A stretch of DNA of 64,000 bases from Anoxybacillus tepidamans PS2 (GCF_000620165.1 NZ_JHVN01000001.1:372001-436000), one strand, 5' to 3'. Positions 46,602 through 55,904 are shown, counted from the stretch's first letter. Numbers and translations: made by a program. Notes: generated from the letters alone by a model not told the origin.

Positions 46602-48656
46602 TTGGAAATCATCCCAAGCAGCCGGTTCCGGGGAACGGTTAAATATATTCGCGCGCTTATATTTATTAGCCTCATCCTAGCAATCTTATTCACCGTCTGC
46701 ATCGCCGCGGTGATTGCGTTTGCCAAACTTGAAGGCGCCCCGCCTTTAGCGGTGCCGCAAACGACCATTTTCTACGCCGATGATGGCACGAAAATCGGTG
46801 AAAGCGATAACGGGCAAAAACGGTATTGGGTGAGCTTACACGACATCTCTCCTTCCGTCATTAACGCAACAGTGGCCGTAGAAGATAAAAAGTTTTTTGA
46901 ACATCACGGTTTTGATATGAAACGGATCGCTGCCGCTATAATCGCCGATGTAAAAGCAATGCGCAAAGTGCAAGGAGCAAGTACAATTACCCAGCAATAT
47001 GCGCGCAATTTATTTTTAACGTTAGATAAAACGTGGATGAGAAAGCTGCAGGAAGCGTTGTATACTATTCGCTTAGAAGTGAATTACAGTAAAAAAGACA
47101 TTTTAGAAGGATATTTAAACACGATTTATTACGGACACGGTGTATATGGGATCGAAGCAGCTGCCAATTATTATTTTGGAAAAACAGCAAAAGAGCTTTC
47201 ACTAGCCGAGGCCAGCATGTTGGCCGGCATTCCGAAAGGGCCTTCCTATTATTCGCCGTTCGTAAATGAAAAAAGAGCAAAAGAGCGGCAAAAAACGGTG
47301 TTAATGTCGATGGTGGAAAGCGGCTATATTAGTCAGAAAGAGGCGAAAAAAGCTTATGAAACGCCGCTTGTTTATTCCCGCCATCACGAGGTCGCCAAGG
47401 AACAAATCGCCCCATATTACCAAGACATAGTGAAACATGTATTGCGGACAAAATTAGGCATCGATGAACGGACTATCGAAATGGGGGGATTGCGTGTTTA
47501 TACATCCCTTGATCCGCGCATGCAGGCCATTGCCGAACAGCAAATTCATGATATCATTGACCCAGCTTCTAACATTCAAGTCGCTCTTGTGGCTATGGAT
47601 CCTCATACCGGTGAAGTGAAGGCGCTTGTTGGCGGACGAGACTATAAAAAAAGCCCTTATAACCGGGCAGTGCAAGCTGAACGGCAGCCGGGTTCGACGT
47701 TCAAGCCGTTCCTTTATTATGCTGCGATTCGGCAAGGGTTCACACCATCAACAGAGCTGCGAAGCGAACTAACAACATTTAGATTTGACGATGGATCAAC
47801 ATATACGCCACACAACTATAATAATTACTATGCGAACGATATGATTACACTGGCGCAGGCAATAGCTCTATCCGATAATGTATTTGCCGTGTCAACCCAT
47901 TTATTTATCGGGGAAGATCAACTTGTTCGGACCGCCAAAAAATTGGGGATTTCAAGCCCATTAAAACAAGTTCCTTCCCTAGCGTTAGGCACATCGCCGG
48001 TCAAAGTGATTGACATGGTCAACGCCTATAGCATCCTCGATAACAATGGAAAAAAGGTAGAGCCCGTATTTATTAAAAAAGTGGTTAATCATCGGGGAGA
48101 AATTATTTACGAAAATAAACAAAGCCACGAACAAATTTTGGATCGTGACGCGGCCTACGTGACGACCCAGTTAATGACCGGAATGTTCGACCCGAAACTA
48201 AACGATTATACAACGGTAACAGGTCAGACTATTTTAAAAGATCTTACCCGCCCTTATGCAGGGAAATCTGGAACAACTGAAACAGACAGTTGGATGATCG
48301 GCTATGCGCCGCAGCTTGTGGCAGGTGTTTGGACCGGCTATGACCGCGGAGAAAAAATTACGAAAATGGCGGAAAAGCAATACGCCAAAAGAATTTGGGC
48401 CAAATTTATGGAACAAAGCTTGCAAAACGAACCGGTCAAAGCGTTTAAACCGACTAAAGGCGTTGTTGGGGTCTACATCAATCCGGACAATGGGAAGCTA
48501 GCTACAAAAGCATGCCCAGTCAAGCGGCTCACATATTATCTTGCTGGCACAGAGCCAACTGAATATTGCACAGATCATCTTCACAACAAAAAGAAAAAGA
48601 AACGGCATAAAGACGAAAACGACAGCTGGTTTGAAAAGCTATTTAAGTGGTTTTAG
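46602..48656 (+). CDS. pbpG: Class A penicillin-binding protein, forespore type (PBP2d-like)
   Basis: Bifunctional peptidoglycan synthase. 684 aa: membrane helix (about 16-41), glycosyltransferase 51 domain (catalytic E94 in 'AVEDKKFFEHHGFD', 'STITQQYARN'), transpeptidase domain with S365 of 'STFK', 'SDN' at 424-426 and 'KSGTT'. TTG start at 46602 behind a strong GAGGTGAT site. Position divergent from speE matches B. subtilis ywhE/pbpG, which acts in early spore cortex or germ-wall synthesis. Confidence 0.93.
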   Translation: MEIIPSSRFRGTVKYIRALIFISLILAILFTVCIAAVIAFAKLEGAPPLAVPQTTIFYADDGTKIGESDNGQKRYWVSLHDISPSVINATVAVEDKKFFEHHGFDMKRIAAAIIADVKAMRKVQGASTITQQYARNLFLTLDKTWMRKLQEALYTIRLEVNYSKKDILEGYLNTIYYGHGVYGIEAAANYYFGKTAKELSLAEASMLAGIPKGPSYYSPFVNEKRAKERQKTVLMSMVESGYISQKEAKKAYETPLVYSRHHEVAKEQIAPYYQDIVKHVLRTKLGIDERTIEMGGLRVYTSLDPRMQAIAEQQIHDIIDPASNIQVALVAMDPHTGEVKALVGGRDYKKSPYNRAVQAERQPGSTFKPFLYYAAIRQGFTPSTELRSELTTFRFDDGSTYTPHNYNNYYANDMITLAQAIALSDNVFAVSTHLFIGEDQLVRTAKKLGISSPLKQVPSLALGTSPVKVIDMVNAYSILDNNGKKVEPVFIKKVVNHRGEIIYENKQSHEQILDRDAAYVTTQLMTGMFDPKLNDYTTVTGQTILKDLTRPYAGKSGTTETDSWMIGYAPQLVAGVWTGYDRGEKITKMAEKQYAKRIWAKFMEQSLQNEPVKAFKPTKGVVGVYINPDNGKLATKACPVKRLTYYLAGTEPTEYCTDHLHNKKKKKRHKDENDSWFEKLFKWF

Positions 48657-48663
48657 TCAAAAA

Positions 48664-48697
48664 GAAAACCCTCAAGCACTAGTGCTTGAGGGTTTTC
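48664..48697. terminator. Perfect palindromic terminator of pbpG
   Basis: GAAAACCCTCAAGCACT (48664-48680) is followed directly by its exact reverse complement (48681-48697). It serves pbpG; the convergent ywhD ends farther away. 48700-48812 shows no gene. Confidence 0.9.
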
Positions 48698-48812
48698 TTG
48701 TCCTAGTTTTATTGTGTTATACATGTAGGTTTAGTTTACTCTTTTTCCAAAAAAAGCTCAAGTCCTCGTCCATACACGTTCACAAAACCGTCACATATAT
48801 GGATAAATATTC

Positions 48813-49319
48813 CTATGCATTTAATCCTTTTTTCAATTCTTCACTTGATAAGTTCCACATGTCAAGGTTATGCTGCTTGAGAAAATCCGCTAGCACCCGC
48901 TTCGATTTTTCATCCATATGTTCAACGATAATCCGACGTTTCAAAGATTTATCGAGTTTGTTAACATGATCCGGCAACATTTTATACCCGCGCCGCGCTT
49001 CGCGATCAACCGTCATTTCGCACGCTGTCACTCCAGCATAATAAGGGCCTTCCTCTTTTCGATCAATCGTTACCCATACAAGCCAATACGGTTTTCCGTT
49101 TGGCACCTCCTCGCGGTTTGGGATAAATTTAATTCCTTTCTCAACCGCGCTGCGTGCATGCATCGCACCAATGTCAACAAACGCTTCACCTGCCTCCACG
49201 TCAATAATCACTGGCGAAACGTTGTCAAGGCTTAAAGCTCCCGCTCCAAACCCGCCATGGCCAGCTGTCGGGTCGCTTTTAATAATATTAAATCCGATAT
49301 TTTTCTTTTTTTGTTCCAT
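48813..49319 (-). CDS. ywhD: YwhD-family protein
   Basis: 168-aa soluble protein of the conserved YwhD family in Bacillaceae, function unknown. Characteristic stretches are 'NIIKSDPTAGHGGFGAG', 'AFVDIGAMHARSAVEKGIKF' and 'YYAGVTACEM'. The ATG at 49319 follows AAAGGGGTG. It follows ywhC by 12 bases on the same strand, so it is probably co-transcribed with the membrane protease. Confidence 0.87.
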   Translation of the reverse strand: MEQKKKNIGFNIIKSDPTAGHGGFGAGALSLDNVSPVIIDVEAGEAFVDIGAMHARSAVEKGIKFIPNREEVPNGKPYWLVWVTIDRKEEGPYYAGVTACEMTVDREARRGYKMLPDHVNKLDKSLKRRIIVEHMDEKSKRVLADFLKQHNLDMWNLSSEELKKGLNA

Positions 49320-49331
49320 CAAAACACCCCT

Positions 49332-50000
49332 TTAAAAAATGATTGCATAAATCCATGTTTGCAGATGATCCAAAATAAACGGAACGGCAACGCTAAAAAT
49401 AGGATGAATCGTATATCGATCAAGCGGTGTTAGCACAAGAATGAGAAAAATAAGCGCTCCGTAATTTTCCCATTGCGTCATTTTCGCCCGCAAATGACGC
49501 GGCGCCATATCTTCAATAATCCGGTACCCGTCCAAAGGCGGGAACGGAAGCAAATTAAATACGAACAATAATGCATTTAAGCCAATAAAAATTTCAAAAA
49601 ACGTATCAAAACCCGCCGCAAACCAGTCCGGAATTGCCGACATCACGCCGAAACGAATCATGCTGTACCAGACAAAAAAACCTCCTGCAGCCAAAACAAG
49701 ATTGCTGATCGGCCCCGCAACAGAAACAAGAATGCCCGCTAAGCGAGGGTTTTTAAAATGATGCGGATTGACAGGTACAGGTCTCGCCCAACCAAAACCG
49801 GCGATAAAAATTAACAGCGTTCCCAACAAATCTAAGTGAGCAAACGGCGATAATGTCAGTCTCCCTTGATTTTTGGCTGTCGGGTCACCAAATTTATAAG
49901 CGACGTACGCATGGGCAAATTCATGCACAGAAAACGCCATAGCTAACGCCATTAAAACATAAGGGATTTCGCTAAGCGAATATGGTAAAAGATTGTCCAC
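49332..50000 (-). CDS. ywhC: Site-2-protease-type membrane metalloprotease (M50)
   Basis: 222 aa with about five membrane helices. Zinc motif HExxH at 26-30 ('VHEFAH') in the first helix and the third ligand in 'NLLPFPPLDG' of a later helix, the Rseptype intramembrane protease signature. Substrate unknown. No PDZ domain. GTG start at 50000. Upstream of ywhD, matching B. subtilis ywhC. Confidence 0.9.
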   Translation of the reverse strand: MDNLLPYSLSEIPYVLMALAMAFSVHEFAHAYVAYKFGDPTAKNQGRLTLSPFAHLDLLGTLLIFIAGFGWARPVPVNPHHFKNPRLAGILVSVAGPISNLVLAAGGFFVWYSMIRFGVMSAIPDWFAAGFDTFFEIFIGLNALLFVFNLLPFPPLDGYRIIEDMAPRHLRAKMTQWENYGALIFLILVLTPLDRYTIHPIFSVAVPFILDHLQTWIYAIIF

Positions 50001-50095
50001 TTTGCTTTTTCTCCTTCTTTCTATAATATTTTACTAATAAGTATACATGATTCTTCGTAAAAAGTGGACATTGGCTAGCTTGCTGATGATATAAT

Positions 50096-50123
50096 ATAAA
50101 GTGATTTTCATAAAGTGATTTTC
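50096..50123. repeat. 14-base perfect tandem duplication
   Basis: ATAAAGTGATTTTC occurs twice in direct succession (50096-50109, 50110-50123), just before the ribosome-binding site of the tautomerase gene. Probably a slippage product in the leader. Confidence 0.8.
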
Positions 50124-50143
50124 GGAAAAAAGGAGACGATCTC

Positions 50144-50329
50144 ATGCCTTACGTAACAGTAAAAATGCTTGAGGGACGCACAGAAGAGCAGAAAAAGGCG
50201 CTCGTTGAGAAAGTGACGGAAGCTGTATCGGAAACGACCGGTGCCCCAAAAGAAAAAATTGTTGTCTTCATTGAAGAAATGTCGAAAAATCATTATGCAA
50301 TCGGCGGCAAGCGTCTCAGTGATGAATAA
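50144..50329 (+). CDS. ywhB: 4-oxalocrotonate tautomerase-like protein
   Basis: 61-aa protein; after removal of Met the N-terminal proline ('PYVTVKMLEGRT') is the catalytic base of the tautomerase superfamily. Arginine and 'KEKIVVFIEEM' match the family. The natural substrate in Bacilli is unknown; B. subtilis YwhB has weak activity on model enol substrates. Divergent from ywhC, with its own terminator. Confidence 0.9.
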   Translation: MPYVTVKMLEGRTEEQKKALVEKVTEAVSETTGAPKEKIVVFIEEMSKNHYAIGGKRLSDE

Positions 50330-50349
50330 TACAGATTATAGTAGAAAGG

Positions 50350-50377
50350 AAGCCTAGCGTAGGCTTTCTTATTTTTT
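50350..50377 (+). terminator. Terminator of ywhB
   Basis: AAGCCTA (50350-50356) pairs with TAGGCTT (50360-50366) around a 3-base loop, followed by a T-rich run to 50377. Confidence 0.75.
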
Positions 50378-50379
50378 TG

Positions 50380-50438
50380 TTGCGTATTCTCTAGAAAACG
50401 AATAATATAATATATGGTTTTTATAAATGTTCGTATTT
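50380..50438 (+). promoter_or_regulatory. Promoter and PurR box pair of the purine permease gene
   Basis: -35 TTGCGT (50380-50385), 17-base spacer, -10 TAATAT (50403-50408). Two PurR-box-like 13-mers face each other: GAAAACGAATAAT (50394-50406, three mismatches) and, on the minus strand, AATGTTCGTATTT (50426-50438, one mismatch). The CGAA cores are spaced much as in the B. subtilis pur operator. The boxes overlap the -10. Confidence 0.6.
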
Positions 50439-50449
50439 TGGAGGTTCTT

Positions 50450-51751
50450 ATGTTTAAGCTATCTGAATATAACACAGACGTAAAAACAGAAATATTGGCC
50501 GGTTTAACGACTTTCCTAACGATGGTATACATCGTTATCGTTAATCCTGTCATCTTATCTGATGCAGGCGTTCCATTCCAACAAGTATTTTTGGCGACCA
50601 TTATCGCCACTGTGATCGGAACGCTTTGGATGTCTTTGTTCGCTAACTATCCGATTGCGATTGCACCTGGAATGGGGTTAAATGCATATTTTGCTTATTC
50701 TGTTGTCGGCTCGCACGGAAATATTTCATATGAAGTAGCATTCTCCTCTGTGTTTGTAGCTGGAATTATTTTCGTTGTTTTATCATTAACACCATTCCGC
50801 CGCAAGCTTATTGAAGCCATTCCTGAAAACTTAAAACATGGCATTACCGCGGGCATCGGTTTATTTATTGCCTTTATCGGTTTGCGTCTAACAGGCATTA
50901 TTAAAGCTCATCCGCAAAATTTAGTAGCATTAGGTGATCTTCATTCGCCTTCTGCTATACTCACGCTCATCGGTTTGGCTGTTACGCTCATTTTCATGTC
51001 GCTTCGTGTGAACGGAGCATTGTTTTTCGGAATGATTATAACGGGAATAATTGCTTATTTTACCGGCCAGCTAAAATTTGATAAAGGTTTCGTTTCCACT
51101 CCTTCGCTTCCTGAAGGACTAATTATTGCAAATCCTTTATCTGCAATTGGAGATGTCATACATTATGGTTTATACGCCGTCGTGTTTTCGTTTTTGCTTG
51201 TCACTATTTTTGATACAACAGGAACAATGATCGGCGTTGCGCAGCAGGCGGGCTTAATGAAAGGAAATACGATGCCTCGCGCCCGTGAAGCGCTGCTGGC
51301 AGACTCCGTTGCGACAACCGTTGGCGCCATTTTTGGGACAAGCCCAACTTCTGCTTACATTGAATCATCCGCTGGAGTGGCAGCTGGTGGGCGCACAGGA
51401 TTAACATCGCTAACCGTCGCCATCTTATTTATCCTTTCCGCCTTCTTTGGTCCGCTCGTCGGGGCGGTTTCCGGAATTTCGGCCATTACAGCTCCAGCGC
51501 TCATTATTGTCGGCAGCTTAATGATGGGCAGCATCGCACACATTCAATGGAATGAATTAGATGAAGCGTTTCCGGCGTTCCTTATCATCTTGAGCATGCC
51601 GCTTACATCAAGCATCGCAACGGGCATCGCGCTCGGCTTTATCTCTTACCCGCTTCTAAAAATTACGCGCGGGAAGTGGCGCGAAGTGCATCCGCTTGTT
51701 TATATTTTTGCAGCTTTATTTTTCTATCAACTTGCATTTTTGCCTCATTGA
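50450..51751 (+). CDS. NCS2-family purine permease (PbuG/PbuO type)
   Basis: Proton-driven uptake of a purine base, probably hypoxanthine/guanine or adenine. 433 aa with 12-14 membrane helices of the AzgA/NCS2 family: 'GMGLNAYFAYS', 'ITAGIGLFIAFIGLR' and 'FDTTGTMIGVAQQAG' are family signatures. The ATG at 50450 follows GGAGG. No purine riboswitch is seen upstream; PurR boxes are. The choice between PbuG and PbuO is not possible here. Confidence 0.9.
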   Translation: MFKLSEYNTDVKTEILAGLTTFLTMVYIVIVNPVILSDAGVPFQQVFLATIIATVIGTLWMSLFANYPIAIAPGMGLNAYFAYSVVGSHGNISYEVAFSSVFVAGIIFVVLSLTPFRRKLIEAIPENLKHGITAGIGLFIAFIGLRLTGIIKAHPQNLVALGDLHSPSAILTLIGLAVTLIFMSLRVNGALFFGMIITGIIAYFTGQLKFDKGFVSTPSLPEGLIIANPLSAIGDVIHYGLYAVVFSFLLVTIFDTTGTMIGVAQQAGLMKGNTMPRAREALLADSVATTVGAIFGTSPTSAYIESSAGVAAGGRTGLTSLTVAILFILSAFFGPLVGAVSGISAITAPALIIVGSLMMGSIAHIQWNELDEAFPAFLIILSMPLTSSIATGIALGFISYPLLKITRGKWREVHPLVYIFAALFFYQLAFLPH

Positions 51752-51783
51752 AAAAAGAAGCCCTTATACGTGGGCTTCTTTTT
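51751..51783. terminator. Bidirectional terminator between purine permease and ywgA
   Basis: AAAAAAGAAGCCC (51751-51763) and GGGCTTCTTTTT (51772-51783) pair around an 8-base loop and supply a U run in both directions. The ywgA stop codon lies in the loop. Confidence 0.85.
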
Positions 51784-52282
51784 GTGTTTTATCGCGCAAT
51801 TGTTCAATATATAAATAGGCTTGTTCAATTTCTTCGTCTGTGTAGCGCTGCTTGCTTTTTAACGAAAATACCTTTTCTTTTACTTCGTCCTTGCTTAAGT
51901 TGTCGAAATATAGAACAGTAGATACGAGCTCTAAAAATCTTGAATTTTGTTCGTTCATGTCCCTCAGGCATTCTTGGAGATGCGGCATGTCAATGTCGTA
52001 ATGGTTTAAAAATTCTTCACCCGCTGCCGTTAACGTATAGCGATATTGAAAATATCCTCCCTTTTTTTCCCGCGCTTCATTTAGAAATCCCAAATTGCAA
52101 AGCTCTTCAACGCGCCATGTCAACTCTTCGGAATACGGACCGTAAAAATGGAAATCAAATTTCTCGTAAAAAGGGAATTTTAATTTCTTTGCGATATAAA
52201 TCATTTTTTGCAGCTTTTTTCGACCGACAATCTCTCCTGCCGCCGCAAACGCCTTCATAATTTTTGCGTGTTCTGTTAACAC
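51764..52282 (-). CDS. ywgA: YwgA-family protein
   Basis: 172-aa soluble protein, function unknown. The N-terminal half ('GRKKLQKMIYIAKKLKFPF', 'FHFYGPYSEEL') resembles the SocA/Panacea antitoxin-like fold found in YwgA, but no toxin gene is adjacent. GTG start at 52282 with AGGAG 10 bases upstream. It follows the HD-hydrolase gene by 13 bases on the same strand. Confidence 0.8.
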   Translation of the reverse strand: MLTEHAKIMKAFAAAGEIVGRKKLQKMIYIAKKLKFPFYEKFDFHFYGPYSEELTWRVEELCNLGFLNEAREKKGGYFQYRYTLTAAGEEFLNHYDIDMPHLQECLRDMNEQNSRFLELVSTVLYFDNLSKDEVKEKVFSLKSKQRYTDEEIEQAYLYIEQLRDKTQKEAHV

Positions 52283-52295
52283 CCCTCGTCATCTC

Positions 52296-53597
52296 CTAAC
52301 CCTCTAATATTTCAATAATTTTTCTCTTTATCGTGCGCTTTGTCGATAAGTCGTATAGAAAATCGTCCGGAAAATACAATTTATGATCCGTTCGGCGCTT
52401 TCCGGAAATGGCATCGACAAGCACTGATTCTCTTGAAAGTTCACGAAGTTCTCCGTTCGGCATTAACAAATAAATCGGCAGCCGTTCCCCTTCTTCTCCG
52501 GGACGATAAAAATCATACGGCAAATCGGATGAAGAATCGACGACCAAATAATATTCCGGATCAATGCCTGCTTTTTTAAATAAAAGTGTCAACTCCATCA
52601 ATTTTTTCATTTGTTCGTTCGTCGGACTAAATTCGACATATTTGAATAAACGGCGGTGAACAAAGCGGTTGCATAGATCGCGTAAAATGTCATCTTTTTC
52701 GTCCTGCCATTGTTGAAAATAATATAGTATGATCGCTTCATCGAGCTTTAGATAATCATGTAAATCTACATGCCCCATAAAGAGAGAATAAAAGTGGGCT
52801 GGTTTCGTTTGGAACGTATACCCGCTTTCATACAGCGTCTTAGCGCGATGCAAAATTTTCGTTAATATCACTTCTGCACTGCGCGTGACGGGATGGAAGT
52901 AGACTTGCCAATACATTTGGTAGCGGCTCATAATATAATCTTCGACTGCATGCATGCCGCTTCGCTTAATCACGACTTGATCTTCGCGAGGGCGCATGAC
53001 GCGCAAAATACGCTCCATGTCGAAGTTTCCATAGCTGACACCTGTATAATAGGCGTCGCGAAGCAAATAGTCCATTCGATCGGCGTCAATTTGGCTCGAG
53101 ATTAAACTGACAACAAGCTTATTTTGGTACGTTTTCGCGATGACCTCGGCAACTTTTTTCGGAAAATCGTCACCCATTCTCTTGAGTACCGCGTTCACTT
53201 CCGTATCTCCTAAAATAATCGCCTGCGTAAAATTTTCATGATCCAAATGAAACACTTTCTCGAACGAATGGGAAAACGGACCGTGCCCTAAATCATGCAA
53301 TAGCGCCGCACATAAACAAAGCAGCCGTTCGTTATGATCCCAATGCTCCCTGCCGACAAACACATCATCAATAATGCGGCGAATAATCTCATAGACGCCA
53401 AGCGAGTGATTAAAACGGCTATGCTCTGCACCGTGGAACGTTAAATATGTCGTGCCAAGCTGCTTAATGCGGCGCAATCTTTGAAATTCTTTTGTTCCTA
53501 TTAGATCCCATATAATTTTGTCGCGAACGTGTATGTATCGATGAACAGGGTCTTTAAATACTTTTTCTTCGCTTAATTGACCTCCGGGATACGCCAT
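52296..53597 (-). CDS. ywfO: HD-domain nucleotide phosphohydrolase (YwfO-like)
   Basis: 433 aa. HD motif residues 'AEHSRFNHSLG', 'LLHDLGHGPFSHSFE' and 'IDADRMDYLLRDAYYTG' match the dGTPase/SAMHD1-like clade. Probably a deoxynucleoside triphosphate phosphohydrolase; B. subtilis YwfO is reported as a (p)ppGpp-insensitive dNTPase-like enzyme, from memory. The ATG at 53597 follows AGGGG by 5 bases. Confidence 0.85.
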   Translation of the reverse strand: MAYPGGQLSEEKVFKDPVHRYIHVRDKIIWDLIGTKEFQRLRRIKQLGTTYLTFHGAEHSRFNHSLGVYEIIRRIIDDVFVGREHWDHNERLLCLCAALLHDLGHGPFSHSFEKVFHLDHENFTQAIILGDTEVNAVLKRMGDDFPKKVAEVIAKTYQNKLVVSLISSQIDADRMDYLLRDAYYTGVSYGNFDMERILRVMRPREDQVVIKRSGMHAVEDYIMSRYQMYWQVYFHPVTRSAEVILTKILHRAKTLYESGYTFQTKPAHFYSLFMGHVDLHDYLKLDEAIILYYFQQWQDEKDDILRDLCNRFVHRRLFKYVEFSPTNEQMKKLMELTLLFKKAGIDPEYYLVVDSSSDLPYDFYRPGEEGERLPIYLLMPNGELRELSRESVLVDAISGKRRTDHKLYFPDDFLYDLSTKRTIKRKIIEILEG

Positions 53598-53692
53598 TTT
53601 ATCCCCTCTTCCATTCATAACCTGAATCTATTATAAGCCGTCTCAATGTGCAAAAAAATACTTGATTTTTATTATTTCCTAAAAATAGAAAC

Positions 53693-53729
53693 AAAAAATC
53701 ACCTTTCATGAAAATGAAGGCGATTTTTT
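53693..53729 (-). terminator. Terminator of the DUF1450 gene
   Basis: AAAAAATC-CCTTTCAT (53693-53709) pairs with ATGAAGG-GATTTTTT (53714-53729) with one mismatch, giving U residues on the minus strand. Confidence 0.75.
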
Positions 53730-53955
53730 AACTCTTTTTGATTTTCTGTGCAATTTTGTCAATCAATTCATCCTCGTTTGCGGCCGAAATCGGTCGGTTA
53801 TTGACAAAAGCGAACGATTTCTTTCGACCAGGACCGCAATATGATTGACATCCAATTTGAATCGTCGCGTCTGGATCGAGTTTTTTAAGTCGAGGCAACA
53901 ACGTTTTTAAATTCGTTGCTTGGCAGTCATCGCATACGCGAAACTCGTTGCCCAT
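53728..53955 (-). CDS. Small DUF1450-family protein
   Basis: 75 aa. Cysteines C8 and C11 and C36/C40 ('[18 protein letters not shown]') suggest a thioredoxin-like or ferredoxin-2Fe-2S-type fold as in DUF1450 proteins such as YuzB; function unknown. The position between ywfO and rsfA suggests equivalence to B. subtilis ywzC, from memory only. Its own promoter lies upstream. Confidence 0.72.
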   Translation of the reverse strand: MGNEFRVCDDCQATNLKTLLPRLKKLDPDATIQIGCQSYCGPGRKKSFAFVNNRPISAANEDELIDKIAQKIKKS

Positions 53956-53993
53956 TCTATTTCATCCTTTCCTGCATGTTTGCACTAACGTGT

Positions 53994-54022
53994 ATTCTAC
54001 CTTTTCTCCGCTTACAATGCAA
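53994..54022 (-). promoter_or_regulatory. sigma-A promoter of the DUF1450 gene
   Basis: -35 TTGCAT (54017-54022), 17-base spacer, -10 TAGAAT (53994-53999) on the minus strand. Confidence 0.7.
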
Positions 54023-54283
54023 GCTGAACGCGCATATGACCAGCGAAACTTGCAATTTTCCATTCACGAAAACTAAAAAATTGTATAGACTTTCTTCTTT
54101 TTGTCTATGCTACTACTAACAAACAATACAAGTTTAACTTGATACCCGGTTACATTCAACCGCTAACTAGCAAGAGGGAGTTTCCAATTTTTTCAGCTGG
54201 CAACTTCGCTATGTAAGCCTGTTGAAAAACCCATTTAATCTTTTACAAAATAACCATTTATAAATCTTATAAGCGAAAGGAAG
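54023..54283. other. Gene-free stretch upstream of rsfA
   Basis: No open frame of interest on either strand. It holds a 6-base inverted repeat (ATAGAC/GTCTAT, about 54085-54107) and AT-rich sequence that must contain the rsfA promoter. I could not fit a sigma-F or sigma-G consensus with confidence. Confidence 0.4.
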
Positions 54284-54292
54284 TTGAAAGTG

Positions 54293-54940
54293 ATGAAACA
54301 ACGCCAAGATGCCTGGACTGAAGAAGATGATTTGTTGCTTGCCGAAACTGTATTGCGTCATGTGCGCGAAGGAAGCACGCAGTTAAACGCGTTCGAAGAG
54401 GTAGGGGATAAACTGAACCGAACATCAGCGGCTTGTGGCTTCCGTTGGAACGCGGTTGTCCGCAGCCGATACGAAACGGCGCTGCAGCTTGCGAAAAAGC
54501 AGAGAAAAGAGCGGCAACGGTTGCTTGGTAAAAGCCAGCCTGTTCGCAAAAAACTGCTTTATACACCGCCAATGCCTTCTTTAGAAGAATTGGGAGAACT
54601 AACAGAACTTAAAGCACCTGCTGAACAAAGCGCCATGACGCTCGATCACGTCATTGCCTTTTTGCAGTCGCTCAAATCTGCTAATGTTGGCGCTGAGGCT
54701 CTCAAACAAGAAAATGAACGACTTAAACGAGAAAAAGAAGAACTATTAGCTAAAACGGAAGAACTAGAAAAGAAAATTGCTAAACTTGAAGAAGATTCTT
54801 CTACAATCCGCGAAGAATACGAAACAATGTTGCGTATTATGAACCGCGCACGAAAAATAACACTTCAAGAGGAAGAAGAACGACAAACACTAAAGTTTAA
54901 AATGGATAAAAACGGGAATTTAGAAAAAATAGCTGAATGA
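54293..54940 (+). CDS. rsfA: Forespore transcription regulator RsfA
   Basis: 215 aa. An N-terminal Myb/SANT-like DNA-binding domain ('[20 protein letters not shown]', '[15 protein letters not shown]') is followed by a linker and a C-terminal coiled coil (about 140-195). In B. subtilis RsfA modulates sigma-F-dependent genes in the forespore. The ATG at 54293 is used; a GTG at 54290 and a TTG at 54284 are in frame. Convergent with lipL. Confidence 0.9.
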   Translation: MKQRQDAWTEEDDLLLAETVLRHVREGSTQLNAFEEVGDKLNRTSAACGFRWNAVVRSRYETALQLAKKQRKERQRLLGKSQPVRKKLLYTPPMPSLEELGELTELKAPAEQSAMTLDHVIAFLQSLKSANVGAEALKQENERLKREKEELLAKTEELEKKIAKLEEDSSTIREEYETMLRIMNRARKITLQEEEERQTLKFKMDKNGNLEKIAE

Positions 54941-54942
54941 TC

Positions 54943-54975
54943 AATGCCTGCCCTCATTCATGTAGGGCAGGCATT
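54943..54975. terminator. Bidirectional terminator between rsfA and lipL
   Basis: AATGCCTGCCCT (54943-54954) pairs perfectly with AGGGCAGGCATT (54964-54975) around a 9-base loop. U runs are weak on both sides. Confidence 0.75.
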
Positions 54976-54986
54976 AGTTTCTTCTG

Positions 54987-55814
54987 TTATAATACTTTCT
55001 CGTTCCTCTCAATCATCCGCTGCAGATAAAGTTCATATAACGGCCACTCTTCTTCCGCTAACGAAGACGGGTAAAGCTCTGCGCCAAATGATCGCAACGT
55101 CTGCAACAGTTTTAACATCACCTCGGATATCGCAAGCGGCTCTCCTAGTAACTCGGATAACGATGCCATCGTTTCCGGAACAATGCGCGGGTATACAAAT
55201 TTTGTTGGTTCCCCCTGCAAGCTGTGCTCATAAAATTGACGAATCAATTCGGCGCGAGCCGAACCACTTCCGTGGACACATACATATATTTGTACAGCCA
55301 CTCCGCCACGTATACGGCGCTGTGAAATGCCCGCAAATTTTTTTCCACCAATGCTTAAATCATAGCTGCCAGGGCAATACGAACCAACGATTTCTCTTGC
55401 TTCAATCGTCGCTTCATACGAAGAGAACATCTGTTTAATCAATTCCCACATTGCCTCATATCCTTGATTAATATCGATCGACTTTTTCGCTTCCGGAAAA
55501 ATAAGCGAAATATTGAGCACTCCCTCATCAAGAACGACGGCAAGTCCCCCTGAGTTGCGGACAATGACGTGATAGCCCCGCTCTTGTAAAAAGGAAATGC
55601 CCTGAGACAAATGCGGAAGTTTCGTATCTTGAATGCCCAACACAATCGTGTTGTGATGCACCCACGTGCGGACCACCGCTTCCGAAGCACCTTGTCCTAC
55701 CGCTGTACAGAGCGTATCATCCATCGCAAACGATTGCTTCGCATCAAACATTGGGCCTAAATGAGATTGGTCAATAATTCGCCATTTCGGCTGTTGCAAC
55801 AGCTCATGTCCCAT
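54987..55814 (-). CDS. lipL: Octanoyl-[GcvH]:protein N-octanoyltransferase
   Basis: Transfers the octanoyl group from GcvH to E2 subunits in Bacillus-type lipoate synthesis. 275 aa of the biotin/lipoate-protein ligase fold. Catalytic cysteine C147 in 'SYCPGSYDL' and substrate segment '[16 protein letters not shown]'. The ATG at 55814 follows GGAG by 7 bases. Located next to pta as in B. subtilis (ywfL). Confidence 0.9.
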   Translation of the reverse strand: MGHELLQQPKWRIIDQSHLGPMFDAKQSFAMDDTLCTAVGQGASEAVVRTWVHHNTIVLGIQDTKLPHLSQGISFLQERGYHVIVRNSGGLAVVLDEGVLNISLIFPEAKKSIDINQGYEAMWELIKQMFSSYEATIEAREIVGSYCPGSYDLSIGGKKFAGISQRRIRGGVAVQIYVCVHGSGSARAELIRQFYEHSLQGEPTKFVYPRIVPETMASLSELLGEPLAISEVMLKLLQTLRSFGAELYPSSLAEEEWPLYELYLQRMIERNEKVL

Positions 55815-55856
55815 AGTCAATCTCCTTGCTGCAATAATATAGCCTCATTATACCAC

Positions 55857-55889
55857 AAAAAGGGCTTAACTCCGTCGTTAAGCCCTTTT
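55857..55889 (-). terminator. Terminator of pta
   Basis: AAAAGGGCTTAAC (55858-55870) pairs with GTTAAGCCCTTTT (55877-55889) around a 6-base loop; U run on the minus strand. Confidence 0.88.
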
Positions 55890-55904
55890 CCATTTAATTA
55901 TAGA

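Noticed and set aside
50330-50449. Purine riboswitch upstream of the permease
   Set aside because: The leader is short and lacks the conserved three-way junction core; PurR boxes explain regulation better.
54200-54290. Insertion-sequence end near the rsfA leader
   Set aside because: The sequence around 54225 looked like a transposon terminus at first, but no matching inverted partner or target duplication was found.
54944-55438. 164-codon plus-strand frame across the lipL gene
   Set aside because: It lies antisense to the clearly coding lipL, has no family-like sequence and no ribosome-binding site of note.
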